This document shows positions 25,001-34,341 of a stretch of 64,000 nucleotides of DNA, in pieces; position 1 is the first letter of the stretch, and every line of letters begins with the position of its first letter. Source of the DNA: Sinonovacula constricta (taxonomy: Eukaryota; Mollusca; Bivalvia; Cardiida; Solecurtidae); contig CM017558.1 in the NCBI GenBank assembly GCA_007844125.1, forward strand, positions 29,600,891 to 29,664,890. The letters are read 5' to 3'. The position numbers and the translations under genes were made by a program. The notes beneath the pieces are model-generated. The model made no database searches, was not told the origin of the DNA, and worked only from the letters and a program-made list of their open reading frames with translations.

Positions 25001-28000
25001 AGGAGATTGTCAAGTTCCCAACAGAGTTACGGTTCGTTACTCTACAATATGTATGTAATGAATTGACAGTATAATTAGAGTGTTTCGTCCGCAGGATAGC
25101 CATCTTCTTGTTTACAGCACATGTGTTCTACGGCACTTTGGATATCTCGCACTCGGGCTCTTTCTTGTATCATATTTGATATGATGCAAGCTGCACTATC
25201 AACGTCGATTGTTTCCTTAGCAATATTTCGCTTCAAACAGCTGCGAGTTCCTTATTGCATGCTGCATTATATTCCACATTAAATGTCCCTAGGGCGGCGC
25301 CCCCAAAATAATTTGTCTAAATAAAATTGATCATCTTTAGCAGTTTTTAAAACTAAATAATTTTAGGGTAACATTTGGCAAAAACAATTCAGTTTAAAAT
25401 ACACTTTTAAACAAATTTGGAAATAAGCCCATCCTACCTATGCCTAGAGCCAATATTTCTCCGCCTTCTTCCCGGAAGTAGTTGTGACCCAGATACAGCT
25501 CTCGGATGCCGCAGTTCTCCTGCACTCAACATAAAACATGCGTAAAATTACGAGGAAAACAAAAAAATACTTGATCACGGCTTCATTATCCGAATCTTTT
25601 TATCTGCCATTTTCTTTCCAGCAACAACAACAACAACAACAAGCAACATCATCGGTGTAAGAGTATAATACAAATAAAGCATCATGCTGTCATTAACAAT
25701 ATAATGATCGTACACGTGCAACATTAGCGTGTCTTTATTTTAAATGGCAATCGAATATAATACATATTTTGGCTCGAATTGTCGAGATTTGATTGTTAGT
25801 AAAATGTCGTGATTGTTTTTACGGTGCTACCAGACTGGCTAAAGCAAATACCGTTTGCTGCCTTTGATTGAGTTCTGTAACTTGGTATGCGGTCTAATGA
25901 AAGACATTATTGAATAGTCTCCCCTGAATAATCCCCATATGCAAGTAGCATTCTCTCACCAGAGGGCGTGCTACACACGTTTCGCAACTTGTGTAGCACG
26001 CCCTCTGGTGAGAGAATGATGCAAGTAGGTCCTTTCACTTGTTTTACTCGTTTTATATGCTTGTGCTATATTGATTATATGTTGAGTTGTCTGCCTTCCT
26101 TGTGATACTCAGGTTAACCACCATCAACAGACACTTCCATTTCATTTTTTAAAAAAACATATCTCTTTAATCTCTTTCTCGTATTTAAATGAATTGTAAG
26201 CTTATATTAACGCAAAAATAAGAAATTTCACTGCTAGTAATTGCAATATCTACAAAAGAATTGGAGAAAAAGTCCAAGAATTCCAACTAAAAGGCCTACC
26301 GTCAGTTTGGAATACCTCGGACATTAACAAGGAAGACAATTTCCATTTCACCAATGTACCCCCATTGAAGGCTTACATGTAAGACGCTTTACTTTGAATA
26401 AGACATCAGTTTGAATATACTTGGTACTTTTTATAATATACACCATAATTTAGATACAATTGTTTGTTTTTGTTTTTTACGTACATCGCAGAGATGGTTA
26501 TCATGGCGACGTTCAGTACTATTGGCGAGGAAACCCCCCAGAAAAATACAAAGAAATAATTAAGCCTTAGTACATAAACATTGACATTGCCGATGCTGTA
26601 CAGCAGTACATAAAACATTCAAACATTTCACTAAAGAATGGACTGCGCCGTAAGTCAACTCTAGGGTAGTTTATATTAATCTTGGCCTAGTCTGTCCCTT
26701 GGCCTCACCATCTCCCATGGTATTTATAACTGGCCTTTGTTATATTTTGATCTTTGTATTGATTCTTGTTTATTTTATTAATACAGCTTTCCTTGTTGCG
26801 GTGTTTTTATAATCTCGATATCTTTATCAAATATTGTTACACATAAGCCATATAATTGTTTATATTTTTATGTTAAGAAAGGGCGTGTGGTAAGATTGTA
26901 TTTATGTTCCAATCTTAATACTGTAAATTGCAATGCATTCTAGGTACAGATATTGAAATCTGTTTAAACAAACTAAATTAAAAGTGTTCGCCCCGACTGA
27001 GACTCGCGCCCACACAATGAGGAAGCTAAAAGTCAGAGGAGTTACAAATCGGTCACTCAACTTCTCGGTCGCGAGCACCAATTGTTTATCAAATGACAAT
27101 CGGACCACCTCGGATAATTCACGAATCATCTCTCGGTTGTATGTAGGTAGTCGGATCACCTCGGCCATTTATCTAAAAGGGACTTCTTTTGAGACAGACG
27201 TCAAAACAAAGATGTCAGCTCGGATGACAGCTCACTACAGTACGATGCGAGTAAAACTTCAATTTGTGGCGGTTTCAAATTTAAATGGTCCGATTTTAAT
27301 TTACCCAGCGCAGCAGACACGCAGCTGTCAAAGGATGGCAGTGTTTATGTTTTGTGCGAACAATTTAGGCATATTCTTCTTCCGACTTCCGGCGAACAAA
27401 ACGATCATTGCGCCAGATACATCCGAGGGATGATTGTCCCGAGGACGGAATTACCCGAGGAGTTCCGATTGATCAAATGACTATCGAATAAGTAGCTAGC
27501 AAAAGATTAAACGGTATAAGAAACGTAATTTGTCTCAGCAAAATGTTTTCATTGTCATAAATACTTGATAAAATAGGATTTCGGCGTTTATTTAATAAAT
27601 TGTTTATGATGTTTATTTTTTCTTTATGCTTTTTATTGTTTCTTTTAAGGGATTTTTAAGGTAAAAATTGTTAATGAAGACTAATGCAAGACAAACAAAA
27701 TATATTGTAAAAGCTGTAGAGAAGGATGCAAGGCTAGTGTTTTTGAATTGTTCATTTATACAAGGATAATATTTTTATTTTACCTCTAACAATTTACGGA
27801 AGAACACGGCATCTGTTTCTTGAAATTGATTTCCTGCAAAAGAAAAAAGGTTTACAACAGGTATGTACACTTTTTTAATATTCGGCACAAAGGCAAACAC
27901 ATATTTACTTTACAGTGCTCAAATAATATACCTGATTGAGATCCTTTTGTAGATAAAGTTAATAAGGTAAACAGAAAAGAATTACACGCATTTATAAATT

Positions 28001-31000
28001 ACGGTTACTATTATCTTGTCGGCGTCCGCGCCGAAGGGCAGCGTCCCTTATGGAATACGTTAGAAATTTGGGATTGGGCTGTTGTTGTAGCTATCATGTA
28101 TTTCGTAACTCCTATCTGGTCATGTTTTTTTTCGTATAATGTTCTTATAAATTAATTCACAGCAAACTGGGTATTCAGTTCTAGCTCGATAACTTTGCGA
28201 TGAATAGTCACTTTACTGAAAATATTTCGAATGCACAATTCCCAGCCAGCTGGGTATTCAAGTCTAGTTCGATATTTAAACTCTGCGTTGAAGAGTCCCT
28301 TTGCTGAAAATATTACGAATACCCAATGCCAAGTCGGCTTGGTATTCGGTCCTAGCTGGGTATTCAAACTGCGCTATGAAAATATTTTAAATAGCCAATC
28401 CCCAAACAGATGGGTATTCAAGTCCAGCTCGATATTCAAACGCTGCTTTGAATAGTCCGTACTCTTAAATAGTTCGAAAACCCAATTTCCTGCTCCCTGG
28501 GTATTCGGTCTTAGCAGGACATTAGCGAATACCCAATTAAAATCCAGCTGGGAATACGGTTGTAGCTTTATATTGATTACCCAATACCTAGCTAGCTGGA
28601 TATTCGGTTGTAGATCGGAATTCGCAAATATCCAATAACAACCTGGTTGGGAATATGGTTGCAACTCTATATTGAATAGCCAGTACCTAGCTAGCTGGGT
28701 ATTCGGTTGTAGCTGGATATTGAATACCCAATTACCCAATTCCCAATTCCCAGCCAGCTTCACAAAGCCGAGAGCGCTCGCCCATTTCCGCCATTTGACG
28801 CTTATGCTTTCAAACTATCATGAACACAATAATAATGTTGATGTTAAAAATAATTAAATGTAATTAGATGTTCATGCAGTTAATTAATTATAGTGATATG
28901 TTTTGTGCGAATTAATATTGAGACTGTTATATTTATTTGGCCTTTAGGTTTCGGGCTCATACTGCCATATTATTATTATTATGCTCTGTACATTGTCTCT
29001 GGATTACAGGGAGGGTTTTGGAGGAATGATTATCATTACAAACAAACAGTACCTGCCATCTTTGAAGTACTGGGATAATTTTGGATGGACACGCAACCTT
29101 ACACACAAACAATGCCTGCCGTCTCTGAATTACAGGGTGCGTTTTCGAGGGATGATCAACTTAACAAACAGTACCCGCCGTCTCTGGATTACTGGGAGGT
29201 ATTGGGAGGGATGATCAACTTCACAAACAAATTGACATGCCGTCTCTGGATTACTGGGGAGGTTTTGGAGGGATGATCAACCTAACAAACAGTACCTGCC
29301 GTCTCTGGATTGCTGGGAGGGCTTTGGAGGGATGATCAACTTCACAAACAAATTGACATGCCGTCTCTGGATTACTGGGAAGGTTTTGGAGGTATGATCA
29401 ACTTAGCAAACAGTACCCGCCGTCTCTGGATTACTGGGAAGGTTTCGGAGGGATGATCAACCTAACGAACAAACAGTACCCGCAGTCTCTGGATTACTGG
29501 GAGGTATTGGGAGGGATGATCAACTTCACAAACAAATTGACATGCCGTCTCTGGGTTACTGGGAAGGTTTTGGAGGTATGATCAACTTAGCAAACAGTAC
29601 CCGCCGTCTTTGGATTACTGGGAAGGTTTCGGAGAGATGATCAACTTAACAAACAAACAGTACATGCCGTGTCTGAATTACTGGGAGGGCTTTGGAGGGA
29701 TGATCAACCTAACGAACAAATAGTACCTGCCGTCTCTGGATTACAGGGAGCGTTTTGGAGGGATGATCAACTCAACAAACAAATAGTACCTGCCGTCTCT
29801 GGTATACTGGGAGGGATTGGGACGGCTGGTCAACATAAGAAACAAACAGTACCTGTCAGATCCAAGACCTTGAGCGTATTGTTCTTCAGTAGGCTGTTGC
29901 TTATAGCTTCTGCTCCGTCCCGACCTAGTTCGTTCCAAATCAGTCTCTAAAATAGGAGAAGAGTAAAATGTCGGAAATTATTTTGTTTACAAATTTCGAT
30001 TATGCTAAAAACGTAACGGCAAAATGAAAATTACAAAACAAACAAAACCTTCGATGAATTGTAAGTGGTAATTTGCTACAAGGATGACCGTCGATATAAG
30101 TTTCAACTCAATATTTAGAAATAAATGGCAAAATGATACCAAAGTGAGCTTTAGCAAGATCATGAGTAGGTGCTTACAACGTTCAATAAGTTCTTCCTCA
30201 AAAGAACTTCACCAAAGTATAACCAACCCTTATTTTCCCCCTAGCAGTTTGTCTTCCAAAAGTGTCAAATTTGGTCTAAAGTTATTAATGATAGACATGA
30301 AATTAGTATCAGCAAGAAACCGCCGAGTAAGCACTAACAACGTCTATGGGGTTGGTTTCTAAATGAACTAAATTCTAAAAAAATCAAATTCAAAGTCTAA
30401 AATTACTGCAGACACATATGAAGAAAGTACCACGAAGAAAATCCCGAGCTCTTACTTACAACGTGTATGAAGTAGAGTTTCCCGGAAACTGCAATGAATC
30501 AAATTATATATAAAATTACTGCAAAATAAAATATTCTACATATTTTCGCCAAAAAAAATAATCCCGAATGGGTACTTACAACATCTGTGAGATAGAGATT
30601 TTTGGAGAGTACGTCAGCAAAGTATACGCCTCCCATAGGCCCAAGGACATTGGCTTCAAAATGTACGGTCTCGCATATGGAGTTACCCTATAGTAAAACA
30701 GTATATGTGTATTGATGTAGCTCGGTCTTTATAAATGGAGCTTTACAAATTTAATAAAATAAACAAATGAGATTTTGAAAACTTAAATTTGAAAAATTGT
30801 ATATAAATTATTATTTATTAATTTTAATAAAATTTAAAAATGGCTAAACTAATTTTGCTTTTCACTATTGGCATTTTTTTAAAATTAATTTTTTATTGTT
30901 TAACACTTGTATTTCAACCCATGCGGCATTTCATGGGCTTAACTATTTAGAACTTTAAAGTCTTCAGCACGCTGATGATTTCAGTCTGTTGTTGAATAAG

Positions 31001-33161
31001 AATAATAATAAGTTATTTTACATGATTCTTTGTCTAAATTAACAAATGATTAATGTGACTGTATTGGCAAAGAACATTGAGATATATTGTGTATATAATT
31101 ATGAAATGCCAGTAAAAGAAACAAAATTGCTTACCAAAATATTAAAAAGAGGATGTAAATAAAGAAAAACGTACCATTGAATTAAGTAAGATAGAACATT
31201 TCTTTGAAAAATAAAAACGAAACAATCATTGCGAACCACGATGGTTTCGTAAGACAATGATTAACAGTGGTATCCGACAGTTTTGCCCATATCAAATATA
31301 TGTAACAATATCTGACTTCTGTTTGGGATATTTGTGCATAATTTCTGCAAAGATAAATAAATCATACTTTAGTGTAAGCTTTGACGATTTTCAACAGAAT
31401 CTCAAATTTAGGACATTAAAACTCGTTAATCAACACTGCGGATAACATGGATGAGCTTTCACATAAGTGGTCACGTGGTTTTCTAGGTTGCAGTGTGGCT
31501 CAGATAGGAAAAGTTAATACATGTTTGTAATGACGATTGTGACGATATGTTTCACTTTTCAGACATGTGTAGGACATCGATAAACAGCATTTTGCTGTTC
31601 AGATAACTATAGTTTACTAAGATGTTAAATGAAAATAGTTTTGGTCCGAACTGTCGTATGTCACCTTTAAAACATAAATACATTAAGCCAATACTGCTAG
31701 AACTACGATGGAAGTGACACAGTACCAGGAGCGCGATGGTGGCTGCCTTGGTGTCTGCGGGTTTCATGACCGTGTTCTTGCACACCATTTCCTCGTCCAC
31801 CAAGCCTAGGAAGATCCGCCGGATAGGCTGGACCTTCTGCTCCTGGCAGGCCTGGATATAATAGCGCTGGGTGAGCTCCATATCGTCACCTGGCGGGTCC
31901 ATAACGTCGTCGTCGGCTGGAAACGGGTGTGATACACATATGGCTCAGGGATGTCTTTGTTGTTAGAGAAGAGATCAGAAAAGAACACTTCTGTTCTGGT
32001 ATAAGTATCTCACAGTGATGTTTATGTTGTTGTAGAACAGAACAGAACAGTTCTTTCCTGTTCCGGGTACAAATATCTCTCAGTAATGTCTATGCTGTTG
32101 TGAACAGAACCGAATAGTTCTTTTCTATTCTAGGTACATGTGCAAATAACGCTCAGTGATTTCTTTGCTGTCATACAAATGCGGCTGAAGATGGTACTGA
32201 CATCATTATTGATCTTGTATTACAATTAAGGCTGAAGATGATTGCCATATTCAACGATTATGATGATATACACATGGCTTAAGGCGATGTTGTAGCTTAT
32301 GTTGATATACAAATGAGGCTGAAGATAACTGAGATATTTAATGTTTATGTTGTTATGCACTTGGCTGAAGATTATGTTGTAGTTTATTTTTATGTTGTTG
32401 TACAAATGAGGCTGAAAATGATTGAGATAATTAATGTTGATGTTGTTATACACATGGCTTAAAGATGATGTTGCAGTTTATGTTGTTATACAAATGAGAC
32501 TGCAGATGATTGAGATAATCAATGTTTATGTTGTTATACTCATGGCTTAAAGTTGATGTTGTAGATTATGTTGTTATACAAATGAGACTGCAGATGATTG
32601 AGAAAATCAATGTTTATGTAGTTATATACATGGCTTAAAGTTGATGTTGCAGTTTATGTTGTTATACAAATGAGGCTGAAAATGATTGAGGTAAGTAATG
32701 TTTATGTTATTATACACATGGCTTAAAGTTGATGCGTCAATTATTGTTAGTTTATTATTTATCATGAGTTGGCTTAAGTGTTAAAGTAAATATTCGACAT
32801 ATGTGAAATAAGAAGTCGGTAAAATATTTTTATGGACAAATTTATAATTATTATAATATATATACAAGCATTTTTATTTAGCCTTACCATCAAAATCGAA
32901 CTCCTCGGAGAAGTCATCGAGGTTACACAGAGATTCCGTACGTGTTTTCCGAGCTTCTTGTGCCAGCTCCGCTTCCTCTTGTTTTGTCAGTGATTCTTCT
33001 TGACTCTCTTCCTCCACTTCCGGCGGTACTTGATCTTGATTTTGTGATTTCCGGGGTCTCACCAGACGGCGCTTCTCTGGACGCCGCGGCGTCAAATCCA
33101 ACCGGTATTGACACGCCAGTGCAATCGCCGAAACGGCGCGATTAGTTCGCAATGCACACAT
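18849..33161 (-). CDS. LRRC74A/B-like leucine-rich repeat protein with C-terminal EF-hand pair, 13 coding exons
   Basis: The exons are 33161-32888, 31916-31726, 30687-30580, 29946-29853, 27833-27784, 25519-25438, 24584-24499, 23741-23547, 22582-22487, 22188-22072, 21489-21328, 19834-19749 and 19092-18849. Phases match at every junction and give 594 residues. Residues 1-100 are charged and low in complexity. From about 140 to 392 lie ribonuclease-inhibitor-type LRRs (for example LKVLDLSWNHLRLRGAKAIG and LDISCNRLSEP), with consensus LxxLxLxxN...GA..L...L..N. A helical segment follows (393-460), then two EF-hand loops at 468-479 (DKDNSKGISVAE) and 504-515 (DADNNGEIDYSE). All introns are GT-AG except the one after 23547, which is GC-AG. 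The start is the first ATG after an in-frame upstream TGA. Cytosolic location is inferred from the absence of a signal peptide. LRRC74 is the best match in layout; function is unknown, probably a calcium-responsive scaffold. Confidence 0.85.
19749..19834 (-). CDS. LRR gene, exon 12 (second EF-hand)
   Basis: TTTCAG|GCTGTC to TACTC|GTAAGT. It encodes LRKFVKSC and the EF loop DADNNGEIDYSE, which is completed by the first codons of the next exon. This loop fits the canonical pattern, with Gly at position 6. Confidence 0.87.
20640..20770 (-). mobile_element. degenerate tRNA-like SINE head
   Basis: Read on the minus strand there is a tRNA-like start (GTAGCCGAATGGTTAAATCG) and a B-box-like TTTGAATCC. 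It is too diverged to be a functional tRNA and lies in an intron of the LRR gene. Confidence 0.35.
21328..21489 (-). CDS. LRR gene, exon 11 (first EF-hand)
   Basis: TTTGCAG|GATCAG to CTTCAG|GTACCC, 54 codons. It holds the helix LRLVDLFHQM and the EF loop DKDNSKGISVAE with acidic or polar ligands at positions 1, 3, 5 and 12. Loop position 6 is Lys instead of the usual Gly. Confidence 0.87.
21631..21715. repeat. (ATC/GATCAT)n microsatellite
   Basis: Alternating CATGATCATGATCATG followed by CATCATCATCAT, in an intron of the LRR gene. Confidence 0.9.
21785..21992 (-). mobile_element. SINE, family 2
   Basis: Read on the minus strand, the head (GAGTTACAAGTCGGCGACTG region on plus, B box GGATTCGAACCC on plus) is followed by the family body. 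It is in the LRR gene intron between 22072 and 21489 and is interrupted by small changes. Confidence 0.8.
22072..22188 (-). CDS. LRR gene, exon 10 (post-LRR helical linker)
   Basis: TCCACAG|GATCAG to AAGCAG|GTACAA, 39 codons. Charged helical sequence (FISVLKEIQKHRDIEVKFGT) between the LRRs and the EF-hands. Confidence 0.8.
22487..22582 (-). CDS. LRR gene, exon 9 (last LRR)
   Basis: TTGCAG|GTTGGC to CTTGGA|GTACGT, 32 codons. It encodes VGRNHISHEGAIGILNFIKA and IGLRHLDLG. Confidence 0.85.
23547..23741 (-). CDS. LRR gene, exon 8 (two LRRs, GC donor)
   Basis: TTCATAG|ACAAAC to CTCAAG|GCAAGC, 65 codons, phase 0. It encodes two LRRs (LESLNVAWNGLYIEGV and LTQLDISCNRLSEPCV). The donor is GC rather than GT, in the strong CAAG|GCAAG context typical of GC-AG introns. 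No usable GT is needed, because the frame continues perfectly into the exon at 22582. Confidence 0.87.
24499..24584 (-). CDS. LRR gene, exon 7
   Basis: CGTGCAG|CCCAGA to CTAACG|GTATAA. It encodes one LRR (QNDTLKVLDLSWNHLRLRGA). The donor GTATAA is weaker than the others. Confidence 0.85.
25438..25519 (-). CDS. LRR gene, exon 6
   Basis: AGTGCAG|GAGAAC to GCATAG|GTAGGA. It encodes ENCGIRELYLGHNYFREEGG and the rest of that LRR. Confidence 0.85.
25949..26018. mobile_element. 70-bp perfect-armed palindrome flanked by a 10-bp direct repeat
   Basis: The arms 25949-25977 and 25990-26018 are exact inverted copies (29 bp), starting CATTCTCTCACCAGAGGGCG, with a 12-base loop CGTTTCGCAACT. The 10-bp repeat ATGCAAGTAG lies immediately outside both ends (25939-25948 and 26019-26028). 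This looks like a very small foldback insertion with a target-site duplication. It sits in an intron of the LRR gene. Confidence 0.85.
26988..27085 (-). mobile_element. SINE-head-like fragment, family 2
   Basis: GAGACTCGCGCC, then AGAGGAGTTACAAATCGG and CTCGGTCGCG, match the tRNA-like head of family 2 on the minus strand. No body follows. Confidence 0.5.
27784..27833 (-). CDS. LRR gene, exon 5 (50 bp)
   Basis: TTTGCAG|GAAATC to TTAGAG|GTAAAA. It completes the LRR started in exon 4 (GNQFQETDAVFFRKLLE) across a phase-1 junction. Confidence 0.8.
28167..28757. repeat. array of alternating GGGTATTC/GAATACCC inverted units
   Basis: About nine units of 48-86 bp. Each opens with CTGGGTATTC or a close variant and closes with GAATACCCAA...CCAGC, so every unit is itself an imperfect hairpin. 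Internal landmarks (CGATATT, GAATAGTCC, GAAAATATT, GGTTGTAGCT) recur. It lies in the LRR gene intron between exons 4 and 5. Frames running through it are not genes. Confidence 0.85.
28994..29852. repeat. 62-bp tandem array beginning at the exon 4 splice donor
   Basis: About fourteen units, spaced 58-64 bp, with the core GTCTCTGGATTACTGGGAGG and GGGATGATCAACTTAACAAA. On the minus strand each unit contains GGCA|GGTACTGTTTGTT or a variant. The authentic donor of exon 4 at 29852 has the same GTACTGTTTGTT downstream. Units near 29048, 29290, 29722 and 29783 keep CAG|GTACT. Confidence 0.88.
29853..29946 (-). CDS. LRR gene, exon 4
   Basis: TTTTAG|AGACTG to GACAG|GTACTG. It encodes LIWNELGRDGAEAISNSLL and NNTLKVLDLT. 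A 62-bp tandem array starts at its donor. Confidence 0.85.
30120..30579. repeat. approximately 120-bp degenerate repeats of the exon 3 donor region
   Basis: The donor motif (ACTTACAAC on plus) at 30574-30582 is echoed at 30454-30462, 30333-30341 and 30172-30180, spaced 120, 121 and 161 bp. Flanks also recur (AAATTACTGCA, AATCCCGA, TATGAAGTAGAGTTT). The copy next to 30460 keeps an exon-like CTCTACTTCATACACGTT. Confidence 0.7.
30580..30687 (-). CDS. LRR gene, exon 3
   Basis: CTATAG|GGTAAC to GATGTT|GTAAGT, 36 codons, phase 0. It carries one LRR (VHFEANVLGPMGGVYFADVL). The donor region is repeated in degraded form downstream in the intron. Confidence 0.85.
31726..31916 (-). CDS. LRR gene, exon 2
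   Basis: TTTCCAG|CCGACG to CTCCTG|GTACTG. It encodes ADDDVMDPPGDDMEL and then the RYYIQACQEQKVQPIRR segment, which resembles the pre-LRR region of LRRC74 proteins, and ends in TKAATIALL at the start of the first LRR. Confidence 0.8.
31939..32170. repeat. approximately 70-bp tandem repeat next to the exon 2 acceptor
   Basis: Four imperfect units share CTCAGTGATGTTTATGTTG and AGTTCTTTCCTGTTC-like blocks. They start about 20 bases from the exon 2 acceptor, inside intron 1 of the LRR gene. Confidence 0.6.
32171..32735. repeat. 90-bp tandem array in intron 1 of the LRR gene
   Basis: The landmark CACATGGCTTAAAG or a variant recurs near 32271, 32361, 32451, 32541, 32630 and 32716, each with GTTGTTATACAAATGAGGCT and GATGATTGAGATAAT. 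Period about 90 bp. Confidence 0.82.
32888..33161 (-). CDS. LRR gene, exon 1
   Basis: It encodes residues 1-91, starting MCALRTNRAVSAIALACQYR. A basic stretch is followed by Glu-rich, probably coiled or disordered sequence, ending EEFDFD. The donor is GATG|GTAAGGC, phase 1. An in-frame TGA upstream supports this ATG. Confidence 0.75.
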
Positions 33162-33862
33162 CGTCCAACTAATTAAGCCTGTGTTATGTAAAAGTGTATT
33201 TCATGCTTAATTTCAAGCTTTCAACAAACGGTATAATAATAAGTCCTGTTCACAGTTAAGTACTCGCGGTTATGACAAAATTGATTCTACATTTGGAAAA
33301 TGAAACTCTTCATTATTGTGTATTCCATTTAAAGCACCAAGAAATTTACACTTTCATAACACCATTTAAAACTAAGCATAAAAAACGACACTTTTCTTGA
33401 AAAAATGATACACATGCTATGCTCATTTGATTTAGGACTAAGTAATATTTACTTAATTTATAGTTTATAGAGTTGTGAGTGTGTCCAAGGCAAAAAGTCA
33501 AAATAATTATTACAACAACAGTTCCGGTAACGAAATGCAAATTTTTCGTTATAAAATGATTTTCACTTTACACGTACATTCCTTTTCACAAAACAAAAGA
33601 CGTTAGTCCAAAACTAATCGTTCACTTAAAACTATACACAATTGTTTCCAAATCACTCAAAGTTATAATTTACAACAATCCTTTATTGGAATATGTTTAA
33701 TCTCTCACAATAAACAAACTTAATCGCTAGCCGATTTATTCTTGACCGGCGACTTTAATCCGCTCAGTCGAGTACTGTATTGTGACTTCTGATGTATCGA
33801 GCTTCCATAACTCATAATTTAATAAGTGTATGTACAAAAATTGTAGATTAAATGTCTTTTTT

Positions 33863-33912
33863 GGGGTGGGGGGGGGGGGGGGCGAAGGGGGCGTAGGTGG
33901 GGGGGGGGGGGG
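33863..33912 (+). repeat. G-run tract with G-quadruplex potential
   Basis: Two runs of 14 or more G, interrupted by CGAAGGGGGCGTAGGT. The runs could form a G-quadruplex. They lie about 700 bases upstream of the LRR gene start. Confidence 0.85.
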
Positions 33913-34156
33913 ATGGAGATCTGTGCTTATGATTTGACCTATTTTGGGAGAACCTTGCAATTCATAAAGTCAAAGTCGCATGCAGATTTAAGCATATGAC
34001 GAAAATAAGTCTATTGCGATGAGTTATACCCGAACGTATAATAGAGCAAAGGTTAATACAATTCAGTTAACCTCGGTCATGTTGCCTTTAGAATTAGGAC
34101 TCGGAGGTAATATGTTACTAAATGGTACACATAAGCAAAATGCTGACAATGAGTAA

Positions 34157-34157
34157 T

Positions 34158-34229
<72 letters not shown>

Positions 34230-34297
34230 AAGAGAGAGGGAAAGAGAGAGGGAAAAGAGAGAGAGAGAGGCAAAGAGAGACAGAGAGACAGAGAGAC

Positions 34298-34337
<40 letters not shown>
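34157..34337. repeat. (GA)n microsatellite with GACA and GGAAA interruptions
   Basis: About 180 bp of almost pure purine sequence. The long Arg-Glu frames it creates are not genes. Confidence 0.97.

Positions 34338-34341
<4 letters not shown>

Noticed and set aside
27150..27480. Possible further mobile element with CCTCGGCCATTTATCTAAA and GAGGAGTTCCGATTG
   Set aside because: Short similar strings occur near 20380 and 39650, but the order and spacing do not agree well enough to define a family.
28167..29852. Repeated, partly palindromic units as a CRISPR array
   Set aside because: The window is eukaryotic, the units have no constant repeat with unique spacers, and they sit in an intron.
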